Assembly (NCBI RefSeq): GCF_000948285.1
Contig: NZ_JYBP01000003.1
Span: forward strand, 2,170,001 to 2,234,000
Direction: 5' to 3'
DNA from: Geobacillus kaustophilus
GTDB taxonomy: Bacteria; Bacillota; Bacilli; Bacillales; Anoxybacillaceae
DNA: 64,000 bases
The position numbers and the translations under genes are program-made. Position 1 is the stretch's first letter. Each line of letters starts with the position of its first letter. The notes under the pieces are model-generated. The model was not told the DNA's origin, did not search any database, and saw only the letters and a program-made list of their open reading frames with translations. This document shows, in pieces, positions 52,944-61,718 of this stretch.

Positions 52944-53180
52944 TCATCCAAATCGGCGGAACAGCTCGGCAAATTCCCGCTCCTTCTTCGCAAACCATTG
53001 CTCGATGTAGTCTAAGTTGCCTTGCACACTTTTGAGAAACCCATTGTTCAATTTTTCGATTTCTTGCAGCTGTTTGTTAAAGTCCTTTCCCCATTGTTCA
53101 AACAGGCGGATGAACGTTTCATGCCCTTCTTTGCGCGACGCAATCCAACCTTCGAGCGCCTTTTCCAGCTCTTTGCTCAT
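52944..53180 (-). CDS. Small helical hypothetical protein
   Basis: 78 residues from ATG 53180 (AAGGAGGGAAACGT). Amphipathic helices (LEKALEGWIASRKEGHETFI, NKQLQEIEKLNNGFLKSVQG), somewhat phasin-like. Not recognised. Probably a sporulation-associated small protein from its neighbours. Confidence 0.6.
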   Translation of the reverse strand: MSKELEKALEGWIASRKEGHETFIRLFEQWGKDFNKQLQEIEKLNNGFLKSVQGNLDYIEQWFAKKEREFAELFRRFG

Positions 53181-53309
53181 ACGTTTCCCTCCTTTTCTTA
53201 CTGTTGTATGCAAAAACGGCTGCCCGTGGTGAAGGCGTCACCGTTCTTTTTTTGCCTCGCCATATGGTAAAGTAAAGATGAACGGCAACATGAAAGGGAG
53301 GGAACGAAT

Positions 53310-53630
53310 ATGAAAACAATTGAAACGACTGAACAATTCCAAGTTGCCATTTCCAGCGGCAAACCAGCCATCATCAAATTTTATACGACTTGGTGCCCAG
53401 ACTGTATGCGCCTCAATATGTTCATCGATGACATCGTTCGCGACTATGGGCAATACGACTGGTTTGAAATCGACCGCGACCAGTTTCCGGAACTTGGCGA
53501 GAAATACCAAGTGCTTGGCATCCCGAGCTTGCTCGTCTTCCGCAATGGAGAAAAAATTGCTCATCTGCACAGTGCTGACGCCAAAACGCCGGAAGAAGTG
53601 CGCGCCTTTTTGCAGTCTCTCCCGGCGTAA
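53310..53630 (+). CDS. Thioredoxin-family protein
   Basis: 106 residues. Redox site TTWCPDCM (CPDC instead of CGPC) at about 28-33, cis-Pro in LGIPSLLVF. Similar to YtpP-type thioredoxin-like proteins. GGGAGGGAACGAAT before the ATG. Cytoplasmic disulfide reductase or redox sensor, partner unknown. Confidence 0.85.
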   Translation: MKTIETTEQFQVAISSGKPAIIKFYTTWCPDCMRLNMFIDDIVRDYGQYDWFEIDRDQFPELGEKYQVLGIPSLLVFRNGEKIAHLHSADAKTPEEVRAFLQSLPA

Positions 53631-53669
53631 ATCGGTCCTGTTTCGCTCTGAAAGTCATCCGGATGAACA

Positions 53670-53701
53670 ATAAAAACGCCGCCCGAAACAGCGGGCGGCG
53701 A
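53670..53701 (+). terminator. Hairpin after the thioredoxin-like gene
   Basis: CGCCGCCCG and CGGGCGGCG pair around AAACAG. A T-run is missing on the plus strand, but the minus strand continues GTTTTTATTG. Confidence 0.6.
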
Positions 53702-53721
53702 CTGGCGCAAAAAAAATCAAA

Positions 53722-53842
53722 GGGGGTGTCCCAAAAGGATGGGGACACCCATGCTCATCACCATATATAGCCACGAAACAATGAATCATGCGCAATATGT
53801 TGTATTTCGTTTGAGAGGAATGACGCTTTTGGGTCAGCCCCC
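53722..53842. mobile_element. 121-bp MITE-like element
   Basis: GGGGGTGTCCCAAAAG at the left and CTTTTGGGTCAGCCCCC at the right are inverted repeats. The inside is AT-rich without a gene. No target duplication is evident. It borders the spoVA-type operon. Confidence 0.7.
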
Positions 53843-53887
53843 TTATTTTGCCGTTAGACGGGTGTTACCTATCAAAAAAGAGCGCCG

Positions 53888-54058
53888 TTAGTATTCGATT
53901 TCGTCATAATCTTTCGGCTGGCGCGTCAGCTGTGGGCTGTCAAACATCAATTCAATCGAAATTTCCTCATCAGTCGTTCGCGCCCGCTCGGAGCGGTCGT
54001 TCGTTTTCAATTGGATTTGGATTTCCTCATCGGTCGTTTTTGTCCGTTTGTCTTCCAT
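53888..54058 (-). CDS. Small acidic protein at the end of the spoVA-type operon
   Basis: 56 residues from ATG 54058 (AGGAGGAAACGACG). The phrase TTDEEIxI occurs twice (TKTTDEEIQIQ, ARTTDEEISIEL), so it arose from a short duplication. No known domain. The start of this gene overlaps the end of the DUF421 region by spacing of 20 bp, so it is probably co-transcribed. Confidence 0.6.
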   Translation of the reverse strand: MEDKRTKTTDEEIQIQLKTNDRSERARTTDEEISIELMFDSPQLTRQPKDYDEIEY

Positions 54059-54078
54059 CGTCGTTTCCTCCTGTGTCA

Positions 54079-54939
54079 TCAGTTTCGCAAAAGCGGCTCG
54101 ACTTTTTGCACAAGCTCTTGCATTTTCGAGGCGTTTCGTTCATACAGCGCCTTCGCCTCTTCGGAATTGGTCTGCAACGCATACAGCTCCAAGTCAGCTT
54201 GCACTTTTTTCATCGCGGCCAAAAGCAGTTTTTTCTCCTGCGGCTCGGCAATTTGGATCTTGTCGTCATACAAATCGATTGTCAGTTGCCCGTATGAATC
54301 GACTTGGGCGAGAAAGACGTTTTCGACCGCCACCCCTTGCTTGTCGAGCTGCTCCTTCAGCCAGCCGCGCCCAAGCCCCATCGCAGCGAGCGGCTCATCC
54401 AAAATCATGCCGTCCATAATGACCGTTTGCGGCTCTTTTTCCCGCGGCGGGTTTGGGAACACGTCTCCGACGGTGAGCGGCTGTTTTTCCCGTTTCAGCA
54501 TGATGTTCAAATCGCCGTTTGGCTCAAGCACCGCAAACTCGACGTCGGCGACGCGGAACACATCTTTTTTGCGCAGCTGTTCGAGCAGCTCATCAACCGT
54601 ATATTTCTCCCGTTTCAAGTTTTCCTCTAAAATTTTGCCGTTTTTAATAAAAATGGTGGAATTGCCCTCGACAAAATCACGAAATTTCTTGTTGCGCAGT
54701 GAGAGACGAGCGACAGCCACTGGAAACAGCGACCAAATCAAAATGCTGGTGATGCCTTCTTGCAACGAAATGCCTAAATCGACGGACATCGTTCCAGCGA
54801 TATCGCCGACGGTAATGCCGACGATGTATTCAAAAAACGACAATTTTGATAATTGCTTTTTGCCGAGAATGCGGGTGATCACAAACAACCCGATTAAAAT
54901 GCAAATCGAACGAATGGTTGTTTCTAACCATATAGGCAT
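54079..54939 (-). CDS. DUF421 (YetF-like) membrane protein with DUF1657-like tail
   Basis: 286 residues: three N-terminal spans with RILGKKQLSKLSFFEYIVGI (the DUF421 hallmark), a soluble domain (FVEGNSTIFIKNGKILEENL, DGMILDEPLAAMGLGRGWLK) and a helical C-terminal ~65 residues similar to DUF1657. This combination is typical of the spoVA-2mob operon. It should sit in the inner spore membrane. Confidence 0.88.
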   Translation of the reverse strand: MPIWLETTIRSICILIGLFVITRILGKKQLSKLSFFEYIVGITVGDIAGTMSVDLGISLQEGITSILIWSLFPVAVARLSLRNKKFRDFVEGNSTIFIKNGKILEENLKREKYTVDELLEQLRKKDVFRVADVEFAVLEPNGDLNIMLKREKQPLTVGDVFPNPPREKEPQTVIMDGMILDEPLAAMGLGRGWLKEQLDKQGVAVENVFLAQVDSYGQLTIDLYDDKIQIAEPQEKKLLLAAMKKVQADLELYALQTNSEEAKALYERNASKMQELVQKVEPLLRN

Positions 54940-54951
54940 CGATCATGCTCC

Positions 54952-55158
54952 TTACTTTCCGTTATATTGCGGCTCTTCGAACTCGAGCCGGCCGATCCGG
55001 TTTTTGATGTCCGCGATGATCTCCTCTGTCGCAAGCATCGCTTCATGAAACGTCCGCTGCGCCGTTTCATCCTGAGAAGTGAGCGCCAGCTGCTGCAGCC
55101 CAGCGTGAATGCCTTTTAAGCTCGCCAACGTTTGTTTCACTTGCGAAGCAACGGTCAT
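54952..55158 (-). CDS. DUF1657 protein
   Basis: 68 residues: MTVASQVKQTLASLKGIHAG, helical, ending EEPQYNGK. Paralog of the 68-residue protein at 57606. GGAGGGATCTTCC precedes the ATG. Member of the spoVA-2mob gene set. Confidence 0.88.
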   Translation of the reverse strand: MTVASQVKQTLASLKGIHAGLQQLALTSQDETAQRTFHEAMLATEEIIADIKNRIGRLEFEEPQYNGK

Positions 55159-55170
55159 GGAAGATCCCTC

Positions 55171-55527
55171 CTATCCTTTCGGGCGGAACAAGAGCGCCCC
55201 GATAAACCCAAAGACGATCGCCGCGGAGATGCCGGCGCTCGTCACTTCAAACATGCCGGTCAATACGCCGATAATGCCATGTTTTTCCGCCTCTTGCATC
55301 GCACCATGAACGAGTGCGTTTCCAAAGCTCGTAATCGGAATCGTCGCCCCGGCGCCGGCAAAATCGATGAGTGGCTCATACAAACCGAATCCATCCAAAA
55401 TCGCCCCGACGACGACGAGAATCGTCAACGTATGGGCAGGTGTCAGTTTAAAGACATCCATCAAAATTTGCCCGATCACGCAAATCAGCCCGCCGACGAC
55501 AAACGCCCAAAAAAACATAGCCAACAC
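55171..55527 (-). CDS. spoVAE: Stage V sporulation protein AE (SpoVAEb)
   Basis: 118 residues from GTG 55525-55527, chosen because GGAGGTGAG lies seven bases upstream and an upstream ATG falls within that site. Membrane protein with [18 protein letters not shown] and [20 protein letters not shown], the SpoVAE hallmark. Part of the channel for dipicolinic acid in the inner spore membrane. Confidence 0.9.
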   Translation of the reverse strand: MLAMFFWAFVVGGLICVIGQILMDVFKLTPAHTLTILVVVGAILDGFGLYEPLIDFAGAGATIPITSFGNALVHGAMQEAEKHGIIGVLTGMFEVTSAGISAAIVFGFIGALLFRPKG

Positions 55528-55528
55528 G

Positions 55529-56542
55529 CTACGCCTCACCTCCATACTCGATCGCCACCGCGTGGGCGATGCACGGAATCGTCTCGTTTTGCTGGAACGA
55601 CAGCGGCGACAATAGCGCTCCTGTCGCGACTGCCAAAATGCGCTTCAGCTCGCCGCGCCGCATCCGTTTGATGAGATGCCCGTAAACGACAACGGCGGAA
55701 CAAGCCGCCCCGCTCGCCCCAGACAATACTGGCTGCCCGTCGCGGTAAATGAGCAGCCCGCAATCTTGGTAGCGCTCTTCATCGATGTCAACGCCGTGCT
55801 GACGCAGCAAGTCAAGGGAAACTTGGCGTCCGATTCGCCCTAGATCGCCGGTGACGATCAAATCGTAATACGATGCATCGATTTGCCTATCGCGCAAATG
55901 CGCCTCAATCGTATCGACCGCCGCCGGCGCCATCGCTCCACCCATGTTGAACGGGTCGGCAAGCCCCATATCCACAACGCGGCCGATCGTCGCCGCTGTC
56001 ACGCGCGGCCCGTCCCCTTTCAGGCTGACGATCGCCACGCCAGCTCCCGTCACCGTCCACTGCGCCGTCGGCGGCTTTTGCCCGCCGTATTCCGTCGGGT
56101 AGCGGAACTGCTTTTCGACGGCGGCATTGTGGCTTGAGGCTCCGGTTAATATATAATCTGCCCCGCCGTAGTTCGTAATAAAAGCGCTGAGCGCCAGTCC
56201 TTCCATTGAAGTGGAACAGGCGCCAAAAACACCGAGATACGGCATGCCGAGCGTCCGGGCGGCAAAGCTTGTCGGGGTCATTTGGTTGATCAAGTCGCCG
56301 GCGATGAGAAATTGCACTTTTTCTTTCTCCAGGCCCGCTTTTTCCATCGCCTGAAACGCTGCTTCTTCCATGAGCACGCGGTGCGCCTTTTCATACGACT
56401 CTTCGCCGAGCCATAAATCTTCATGGAGAAGATCAAAGTCTTCCGCGAGGCGGCCGTTCGCCTCAAACGGCCCGCCGACTGCCGCTGTTGCGATAATCGC
56501 CGGTTTGTTTGCAAACACCCATGTGCGGTGTCCTTTCAGCAT
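55529..56542 (-). CDS. spoVAD: Stage V sporulation protein AD
   Basis: 337 residues from ATG 56540-56542, which overlaps the spoVAC stop (TAATG). Thiolase-like fold: [60 protein letters not shown]. SpoVAD binds dipicolinic acid during its uptake into the forespore. Confidence 0.92.
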   Translation of the reverse strand: MLKGHRTWVFANKPAIIATAAVGGPFEANGRLAEDFDLLHEDLWLGEESYEKAHRVLMEEAAFQAMEKAGLEKEKVQFLIAGDLINQMTPTSFAARTLGMPYLGVFGACSTSMEGLALSAFITNYGGADYILTGASSHNAAVEKQFRYPTEYGGQKPPTAQWTVTGAGVAIVSLKGDGPRVTAATIGRVVDMGLADPFNMGGAMAPAAVDTIEAHLRDRQIDASYYDLIVTGDLGRIGRQVSLDLLRQHGVDIDEERYQDCGLLIYRDGQPVLSGASGAACSAVVVYGHLIKRMRRGELKRILAVATGALLSPLSFQQNETIPCIAHAVAIEYGGEA

Positions 56543-57021
56543 TACAATCCCCCCCACTGGGTCGCAATCGTTTTGACAAGGGCAATGACAAAGGCGGAAA
56601 ACGTACCGAACAAAATGACAGAGCCGGCAAGCTTGAACATGTTCGACCCGACGCCCAACACAAATCCTTCCGTCCGGTGCTCAATCGCCGCCGAGATGAC
56701 GGCGTTGCCAAACCCTGTCACCGGCACGGCGCTTCCCGCCCCGGCGAATTGGGCGATTCGGTCATAGAAGCCAAGCCCAGTTAAAATCATCGATAAAAAG
56801 ACCATCGTCGCCACCGTCGGATTGCCGGCCGTTTGTTCCGTGAAATCAAAGAAGTACATGTAAAAATAAGAGATCGCCTGCCCAATGACGCAAATGATGC
56901 CGCCGACGAGAAACGCACAAACACAGTTGCGCACGATGGGGCGCTTCGTCTCCCTCTCTTTTTCAAATAAATGGTATTCCTGTTGAACAGGAGTCAGCTT
57001 TTTCCGTTTCTCATTCGCCAT
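56542..57021 (-). CDS. spoVAC: Stage V sporulation protein AC
   Basis: 159 residues: FLVGGIICVIGQAISYF, GLGFYDRIAQFAGAGSAVPV, TGFGNAVISAAIEHRTEG are SpoVAC hallmarks. Several membrane spans. SpoVAC of B. subtilis behaves as a mechanosensitive channel for dipicolinic acid. Confidence 0.92.
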   Translation of the reverse strand: MANEKRKKLTPVQQEYHLFEKERETKRPIVRNCVCAFLVGGIICVIGQAISYFYMYFFDFTEQTAGNPTVATMVFLSMILTGLGFYDRIAQFAGAGSAVPVTGFGNAVISAAIEHRTEGFVLGVGSNMFKLAGSVILFGTFSAFVIALVKTIATQWGGL

Positions 57022-57032
57022 AATGACACCTC

Positions 57033-57503
57033 TTATGTTTGCTCGTTGCTTAGCTTTTCAATGCGCCTGATTTCCCGATTGACTTTTCGTTCATCCCAGC
57101 GCTGGTGATCCATATTGGTTTTCAGCTGTTTCGTCTTCCAAAAAATTTTCAAATCGCTCGAGGAAATGACATGGCAGCCGGGAAACATGCCGCGCAGTTT
57201 TTGGTCAATGTCTTTCTCAATTTGTTTTCGATTCCACCGCTTCATATGGGGAATTTGATAAGCGACAAGCAACCGATCCCCGCTGTTGACCGCCACCACG
57301 TCCCGAACATCGTTGCGCCCCCGCAAATAGCTGACCGCCCGCTCGGCCGGACCTTGGTTTAGCTCCGCATGTTTCGCTGTCCCGGACGTGTGGGTTCTCA
57401 GCAAGTTCGCCCCTTGCAGCGATTGTTTTTGTTCCGTTTCTTCTTTGGCGCAGCCGCTCGTTGCAATGATTGCCGCCACGGCCGCCAACCACCATTTTTT
57501 CAT
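57033..57503 (-). CDS. YhcN/YlaJ-family sporulation lipoprotein
   Basis: 156 residues from ATG 57503. Lipoprotein signal with lipobox ATSGC, then the YhcN/YlaJ domain (ERAVSYLRGRNDVRDVVAVN, LLVAYQIPHMKRWNRKQIEK). Usual member of the spoVA-2mob operon, between DUF1657 and spoVAC. Confidence 0.85.
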   Translation of the reverse strand: MKKWWLAAVAAIIATSGCAKEETEQKQSLQGANLLRTHTSGTAKHAELNQGPAERAVSYLRGRNDVRDVVAVNSGDRLLVAYQIPHMKRWNRKQIEKDIDQKLRGMFPGCHVISSSDLKIFWKTKQLKTNMDHQRWDERKVNREIRRIEKLSNEQT

Positions 57504-57548
57504 CTCCATCAACCCATTCGTTTTTATGTATTTCCGCAAAGCCGGGAA

Positions 57549-57571
57549 AAGGTTGGCGTGCTGCCAACCTT
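57549..57571 (-). terminator. Hairpin between DUF1657 and yhcN genes
   Basis: AAGGTTGGC and GCCAACCTT form a perfect 9-bp stem (loop AGCAC), followed by TTCCCGGC. It could attenuate the distal genes and favour the first one. Confidence 0.5.
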
Positions 57572-57605
57572 CCCGCCTGAACCATCCCATTCGCCTTAGC
57601 GAAGG

Positions 57606-57812
57606 TTATTGTTGTTTATATTGTGGCTCTTCATTTTGAATTTCTTGCACGCGCGAGTTCACCAAGTCAATAACCGCCTGCGTTTGTTGGGCAGCTTGTT
57701 GGTAAAGCTGTTTGGCAGCTTGGTTTTCCGTTTGCAAAGCAAACGTTTCGAAGCTCGCTTGAGCCGATTTTAACCCCGCCAATGTTTGTTTCACTTGTGT
57801 TGCAACCGTCAT
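57606..57812 (-). CDS. DUF1657 protein, first gene of the spoVA-type operon
   Basis: 68 residues from ATG 57812 (AAGGAGGACATGGATC). MTVATQVKQTLAGLKSAQAS ... QNEEPQYKQQ, paralog of 54952. A CATTCTA sequence (57860-57866, minus strand) could be a forespore sigma-G -10 box, with a poor -35. Confidence 0.85.
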   Translation of the reverse strand: MTVATQVKQTLAGLKSAQASFETFALQTENQAAKQLYQQAAQQTQAVIDLVNSRVQEIQNEEPQYKQQ

Positions 57813-57971
57813 GATCCATGTCCTCCTTATATGGTGTAAGAATTGGGGGTGACAATGTTTAGAATGTTTTTTTGCCGTCAAATTATAATTGTCATTTTCT
57901 GCAAAACGTTCTTCCGCCTTTCCAGCCTTTCCGGGCGCGAAAAGGGCGCCTTCTGCAGGCGCCCATACGGT

Positions 57972-58175
57972 TTACGGCTTGTTATCAACTTTATCAGAAT
58001 AACCGCGACCGAGCGACGGGTTGTTTAAAATGCCGGCCATCACCAAAATGCTTAACAACGCATGATACAACTGTTCATACTTGCCAAGGTCGATGTCGAC
58101 GCCAAACGTCTCCAGCGCCAGTACGACAAATGACCCGATCCCGAGCCAAAGCCCGTAATTTTTAAAACGCTCCAC
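57972..58175 (-). CDS. Holin-like small membrane protein
   Basis: 67 residues, GTG start at 58175 behind GGGGGAC. Spans at about 7-25 and 36-52, then NNPSLGRGYSDKVDNKP. Resembles short phage-type holins (GILNNP...GRGYSD) retained in Bacillus chromosomes. Role in spores or lysis unknown. Confidence 0.65.
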   Translation of the reverse strand: MERFKNYGLWLGIGSFVVLALETFGVDIDLGKYEQLYHALLSILVMAGILNNPSLGRGYSDKVDNKP

Positions 58176-58202
58176 CGTTTGCGTCCCCCATTTGCTTTAT
58201 GG

Positions 58203-58433
58203 CTAGATCCACGAGAACGGCCTCCGTTCCCCTTCGTTTCGATCATGGCCTCCTTCACCATGTTCTTCCTTATCCAAGTCCCGCACATCTTCAACGGCTT
58301 CCATTTCCGCATCATCACGGTGCGGGAACAACCATGGATCGCGGATGCGGCCGCGCGGCATAATGACGATGTCGTCAGCATGAATGATCAATTTATCGAC
58401 ATGAATCACTTTTGCTTTTTTCCGATTCGACAT
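58203..58433 (-). CDS. Small hypothetical protein
   Basis: 76 residues: VIHVDKLIIHADDIVIMPRG then an acidic, His-rich tail. GGGGAAGGGC before the ATG. Not recognised; lies among probable spore genes. Confidence 0.6.
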   Translation of the reverse strand: MSNRKKAKVIHVDKLIIHADDIVIMPRGRIRDPWLFPHRDDAEMEAVEDVRDLDKEEHGEGGHDRNEGERRPFSWI

Positions 58434-58520
58434 GCCCTTCCCCCCTTCCTTTCGCCTAGTTGCACTGTTAGACTATGCAAGGAAGCGAAGCAAAGTATAG
58501 GCATCTCTCACGGATTTCAG

Positions 58521-58637
58521 TTATTTCTTCTTGATGACGGCTGGCCGGCCGCATCCGCATCCACTCGGACGCCGCACAGGCTGCGTTGTCGAGGAAAGCA
58601 CCCTTGTCACCGGTTTCGACGGAGTTGGTTTCTTCAT
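58521..58637 (-). CDS. Small Cys/Gly peptide
   Basis: 38 residues: MKKPTPSKPVTRVLSSTTQP then RRPSGCGCGRPAVIKKK. GGGGGGATGAGAA lies before the ATG 58637. The SGCGCG motif and basic character resemble small spore-coat peptides; not confirmed. Confidence 0.45.
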   Translation of the reverse strand: MKKPTPSKPVTRVLSSTTQPVRRPSGCGCGRPAVIKKK

Positions 58638-58800
58638 TTCTCATCCCCCCATCCTGAAAAAGTGTAGCCCTCGCCGATCAACCAATTTATGTTCAAGTTC
58701 ATTTCCGTACGATTCGTCTCTAATCGAAATGTCATTCAACCGCGAGAGGAAAAGCGAGCGGCTACTGCTATTGTATGGCTTGGTGAGCCAAGGGTGCCTC

Positions 58801-59139
58801 TCATTTTTCTTTGTTTCGCTCCGGGCGGGGCACGATGGCATTTTCTTGCCTCAGTGTGCGGAGAAACCAACTGTCCGGCCGTTCGTCCTCATCCGCCTTG
58901 CCCGTTTTTTCGCTCCATGGCGATTGAAACAGCCGACGGCGAAGCTCGTCATTTTCCTTCGCCAGCTGTTTGATCTGCTCGTAGCGCTTGGCGCTTTGGT
59001 AAGCCAGCTCCTTTAACACAATGTTTTCGGCTTCCACCTCTTTCAGCCGGCGCTCCAGTTCAGCCATTCGCTCAACAAGCCGCTGTTCACCTGTCCCCCT
59101 TCTCTCTGCGCTCATCGCCCCGTGTTTGTCTTTCATCAT
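58801..59139 (-). CDS. Coiled-coil hypothetical protein
   Basis: 112 residues from ATG 59139 (GGGGGAGATGTCGA). A long coiled coil (LVERMAELERRLKEVEAENI, YEQIKQLAKENDELRRRLFQ). No other domain. Divergent from the gene at 59295. Confidence 0.6.
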   Translation of the reverse strand: MMKDKHGAMSAERRGTGEQRLVERMAELERRLKEVEAENIVLKELAYQSAKRYEQIKQLAKENDELRRRLFQSPWSEKTGKADEDERPDSWFLRTLRQENAIVPRPERNKEK

Positions 59140-59294
59140 TCGACATCTCCCCCTTTGATTCATCGCTGGCTGCGCCCACCAGCAAAAAATCCGCATCTGT
59201 CCCAACACATTTACCTAAGCGGTTCCATAGTATACAGTAGTCCCAAACCACCAGGCGTTGGGGAACCAACTGAACGATAGGAGGAACGAAGAAA

Positions 59295-60014
59295 ATGGGT
59301 CATCATCACCGTCGCGATACAGAAAGAGTATGCATCAGAACGCGCAAAATTTACGACTGGGTGACGCGCCAAGTCGATGTACCATTGCGAAGCTTCAGCG
59401 GTGAGGATTTGGAAGCGATTTTCCCGATGGACCACTGCCGGCGGGAAGGAACAATTTGCGATTTTTTGGGAGCGCAACATACAAACCCGCAACACTTGAC
59501 GATCCGCTGCTTCCTGACAGACGCCGACGGAAACCCGATCGACTCGGTCGTTGACCAAGACGCATTGATTTGCCAGGAAATTACGCAGCCAAACGGCCGG
59601 CAGTCCGTAAACGTCACCCTTCCTTCTGGAGAAATGGTGACGTTGCAAAAAGTCAAAGCGCTCATCAAAGGGCATGTCGTCGTGCAAATTGTCAGCCCAG
59701 CCGGCACGGTCATTTGCCAATCGAAGCCAATTCCGTTCGCTACCGCCCAAACGTTCATCTTGTGCGCCCCGGAAGGCACGCAGCTCAACTGCCATATTTC
59801 GTTCTTCGAATGCGACACGAGCCTAGTCTGTACAGACAACTTTGCACAACTTGATGTTTCCATCACCTTATGCCTTGAAGTTCAAGTGGAAGCTGATGTC
59901 AAAATCGAAGTCGAAGCTCGTTTCTGCCAACCGCGCGAAGAATTGGCCGAAGCCGTGCTTTGCCCGACAACCAAATTCCCGCCGCAATGCCCGGACGTAT
60001 TCCCGGCCATGTAG
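59295..60014 (+). CDS. Probable spore-surface protein (239 residues)
   Basis: Starts GHHHRRDTERVCIRTRKIYD and contains eleven cysteines scattered through beta-rich segments (TIRCFLTDADGNP, ALICQEITQ, TFILCAPEGTQLNCHISFFE, ITLCLEVQVEADVKIEVEAR). Such Cys-rich, beta-sandwich-like proteins are usual in spore coat or exosporium layers. Family not recognised. TAGGAGGAACGAAGAAA before the ATG. Confidence 0.6.
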   Translation: MGHHHRRDTERVCIRTRKIYDWVTRQVDVPLRSFSGEDLEAIFPMDHCRREGTICDFLGAQHTNPQHLTIRCFLTDADGNPIDSVVDQDALICQEITQPNGRQSVNVTLPSGEMVTLQKVKALIKGHVVVQIVSPAGTVICQSKPIPFATAQTFILCAPEGTQLNCHISFFECDTSLVCTDNFAQLDVSITLCLEVQVEADVKIEVEARFCQPREELAEAVLCPTTKFPPQCPDVFPAM

Positions 60015-60115
60015 CATCCTGCACTGTTCAGGCTGTTGTTCCCACAACAGCCTTTTTTATATGGCATGCTCCTGCAACGGATACATAAGATGAGAATGGA
60101 AGGGGTGGAAACGGT

Positions 60116-60880
60116 ATGAAAAACAAAAATGACCAACATCTCCGTCTGCAGCAGCAAATCATCCACTACCGGTCAGAAGCGGCCTCATGCCGGCAACAAG
60201 TGCAACAGCTGGAGGCCGAGCTGGCCAAGGAAAAAATGCGCAGCGCCTATTTGAAAGAGAAGCTGCGTGAAGCAGAAACAACCACCGTTGAAACGTACAA
60301 GAAAAAAATTGCCGCCTTGGAACGCCAGCTTTTGTTGTGTGAAATTGCACTGGAAGAAACGCGATCGAACCTCTCAAAGGAGACAGAGACACCAGCGTTG
60401 GAACGAGCCGCCGCCGTGTCGTCGTTGTTTCACTACTCTGTCGTCATTCCGACGCATCTTGACGAGGAAGAGCTGACCATCATTGGTGATTTCATCATTC
60501 GTAATCACGGAATGACACCGCTTCACCATTTGATTGTCTGTCTACGCCTTTTGCCTCCAAAAGCAGCGGTGCTCAGCGGGAAGATCATTTTGCCAAACAG
60601 CGTGCGGGCCGAGCAGGAAGCGATGATCTCCAACAGCGCGGAAAGCTGGACGTTCACCCAAGAAAACTGGCGGGAAAAAGTGCGGCAAAGCGGGGAATAC
60701 TGGCTTGCCCCGCTTTATGACGCCCCGCTTGAACCAGGTGGCGAGCGGCGCTTTTCCCAGTTTGAAATCACTGTTCCCTCGTCCAGCAACGCCCGCTCAT
60801 TGACGGTCGATGGGTTCGTGTATTGCTCGGAACTGCCGAAGGGCGTTCCTGCCGCCAACCATATTGCCATTCAATGGTGA
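60116..60880 (+). CDS. Coiled-coil plus beta-domain protein, unknown
   Basis: 254 residues: N-terminal coiled coil (about 10-95; AELAKEKMRSAYLKEKLREA, YKKKIAALERQLLLCEIALE), then a beta-rich domain (FHYSVVIPTHLDEEELTIIG, FSQFEITVPSSSNARSLTVD). Likely exposed on the spore or a scaffold for the 59295 product, 100 bp upstream on the same strand. Confidence 0.6.
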   Translation: MKNKNDQHLRLQQQIIHYRSEAASCRQQVQQLEAELAKEKMRSAYLKEKLREAETTTVETYKKKIAALERQLLLCEIALEETRSNLSKETETPALERAAAVSSLFHYSVVIPTHLDEEELTIIGDFIIRNHGMTPLHHLIVCLRLLPPKAAVLSGKIILPNSVRAEQEAMISNSAESWTFTQENWREKVRQSGEYWLAPLYDAPLEPGGERRFSQFEITVPSSSNARSLTVDGFVYCSELPKGVPAANHIAIQW

Positions 60881-61074
60881 CCCACTCGTTTTCCGCCTTC
60901 ATGCCGACCAGCGGCGCACCTGTTGTGTTGGCCGGCCGTTTTGGACCGGCCTTGCGATTTTAAACATAGCAGTTGGGCGTTTCCTTTCATCAACGTCATC
61001 CCGACAAACTGCACGGCTGTTTTGGCATCACCGGTTGACGACGGCTTGACGACTTCCATCCACACCGCGGCCAT
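60871..61074 (-). CDS. Possible small protein, weak support
   Basis: From ATG 61072-61074: MAAVWMEVVKPSSTGDAKTA and VQFVGMTLMKGNAQLLCLKS look protein-like. It overlaps the end of the gene at 60116 by ten bases and lacks a good ribosome site. It may be the tail of a broken gene reaching back to about 61130. Confidence 0.25.
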   Translation of the reverse strand: MAAVWMEVVKPSSTGDAKTAVQFVGMTLMKGNAQLLCLKSQGRSKTAGQHNRCAAGRHEGGKRVGHH

Positions 61075-61192
61075 CCCTTCAGCGAACGTTGCCCAACCAG
61101 CAACAGCGGTTCGCTGTCCATTTTTTGATCAAAACGACGCCCGCTGGCATCCCTCATCGGTTGTGCCATGACGGCAATGGCCGCCTTTCTTC

Positions 61193-61543
61193 TTACGCCA
61201 GCCATTTACTGACGATCGTCTCCATGATCGCCGCCCCGCCGGCAATGGCTAGAAGCGTAATAAGCGGCTCAAAAACGGTCGGCCACAACGCCAAGCCAAG
61301 GTAACAAAACGCGGCGCACCAGATTCCCGTGCACCAGTAGCAGCTCAATAGTTCCCCAATCCATCGCCGCAACCCATCGCCCTTGAAAGAAAGAAATACT
61401 TGTTTGCTTCCATCTGAGAGCTCCTGCTCTGTCCATTCGTGAAATGGACGGCGAATCCAGGCGGTGATCGCATCATATACAATCAGCCGTGTCAGGCGAA
61501 AGCTGGCTAAACAAAGAAGGACAAAGGAAAACGGATCGTCCAT
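61193..61543 (-). CDS. DUF1360 sporulation-associated membrane protein
   Basis: 116 residues: LLCLASFRLTRLIVYDAITA, then ELLSCYWCTGIWCAAFCYLG, the DUF1360 signature with CYWCTG, and a last span. B. subtilis YngL-like. GGGGAGAGGAGC before the ATG. Expected in the mother cell or spore membrane. Confidence 0.82.
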   Translation of the reverse strand: MDDPFSFVLLCLASFRLTRLIVYDAITAWIRRPFHEWTEQELSDGSKQVFLSFKGDGLRRWIGELLSCYWCTGIWCAAFCYLGLALWPTVFEPLITLLAIAGGAAIMETIVSKWLA

Positions 61544-61718
61544 GCTCCTCTCCCCTTTCCGTCAATCATGACCATTCAAAACCGATTGCCTTCTGTCGTT
61601 CCAACTTGGCAGCCAGCGAATTCCCTTTAGCGCGGACGTTTACCCAAACGCTCTCCTACGCCAATCATATGATGGAGTATAGGTTTTTAACACAAGGAAC
61701 AAGAAAGGAGGCGACGCG

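Noticed and set aside
54011-55048. Plus-strand frame of 345 codons opposite the DUF421 gene
   Set aside because: Ser/Phe-rich antisense shadow of a well-recognised gene; no start signal.
57860-57889. Sigma-G promoter before the spoVA-type operon
   Set aside because: The -10-like CATTCTA is present, but the -35 region is poor, so it is only mentioned and not listed as a feature.
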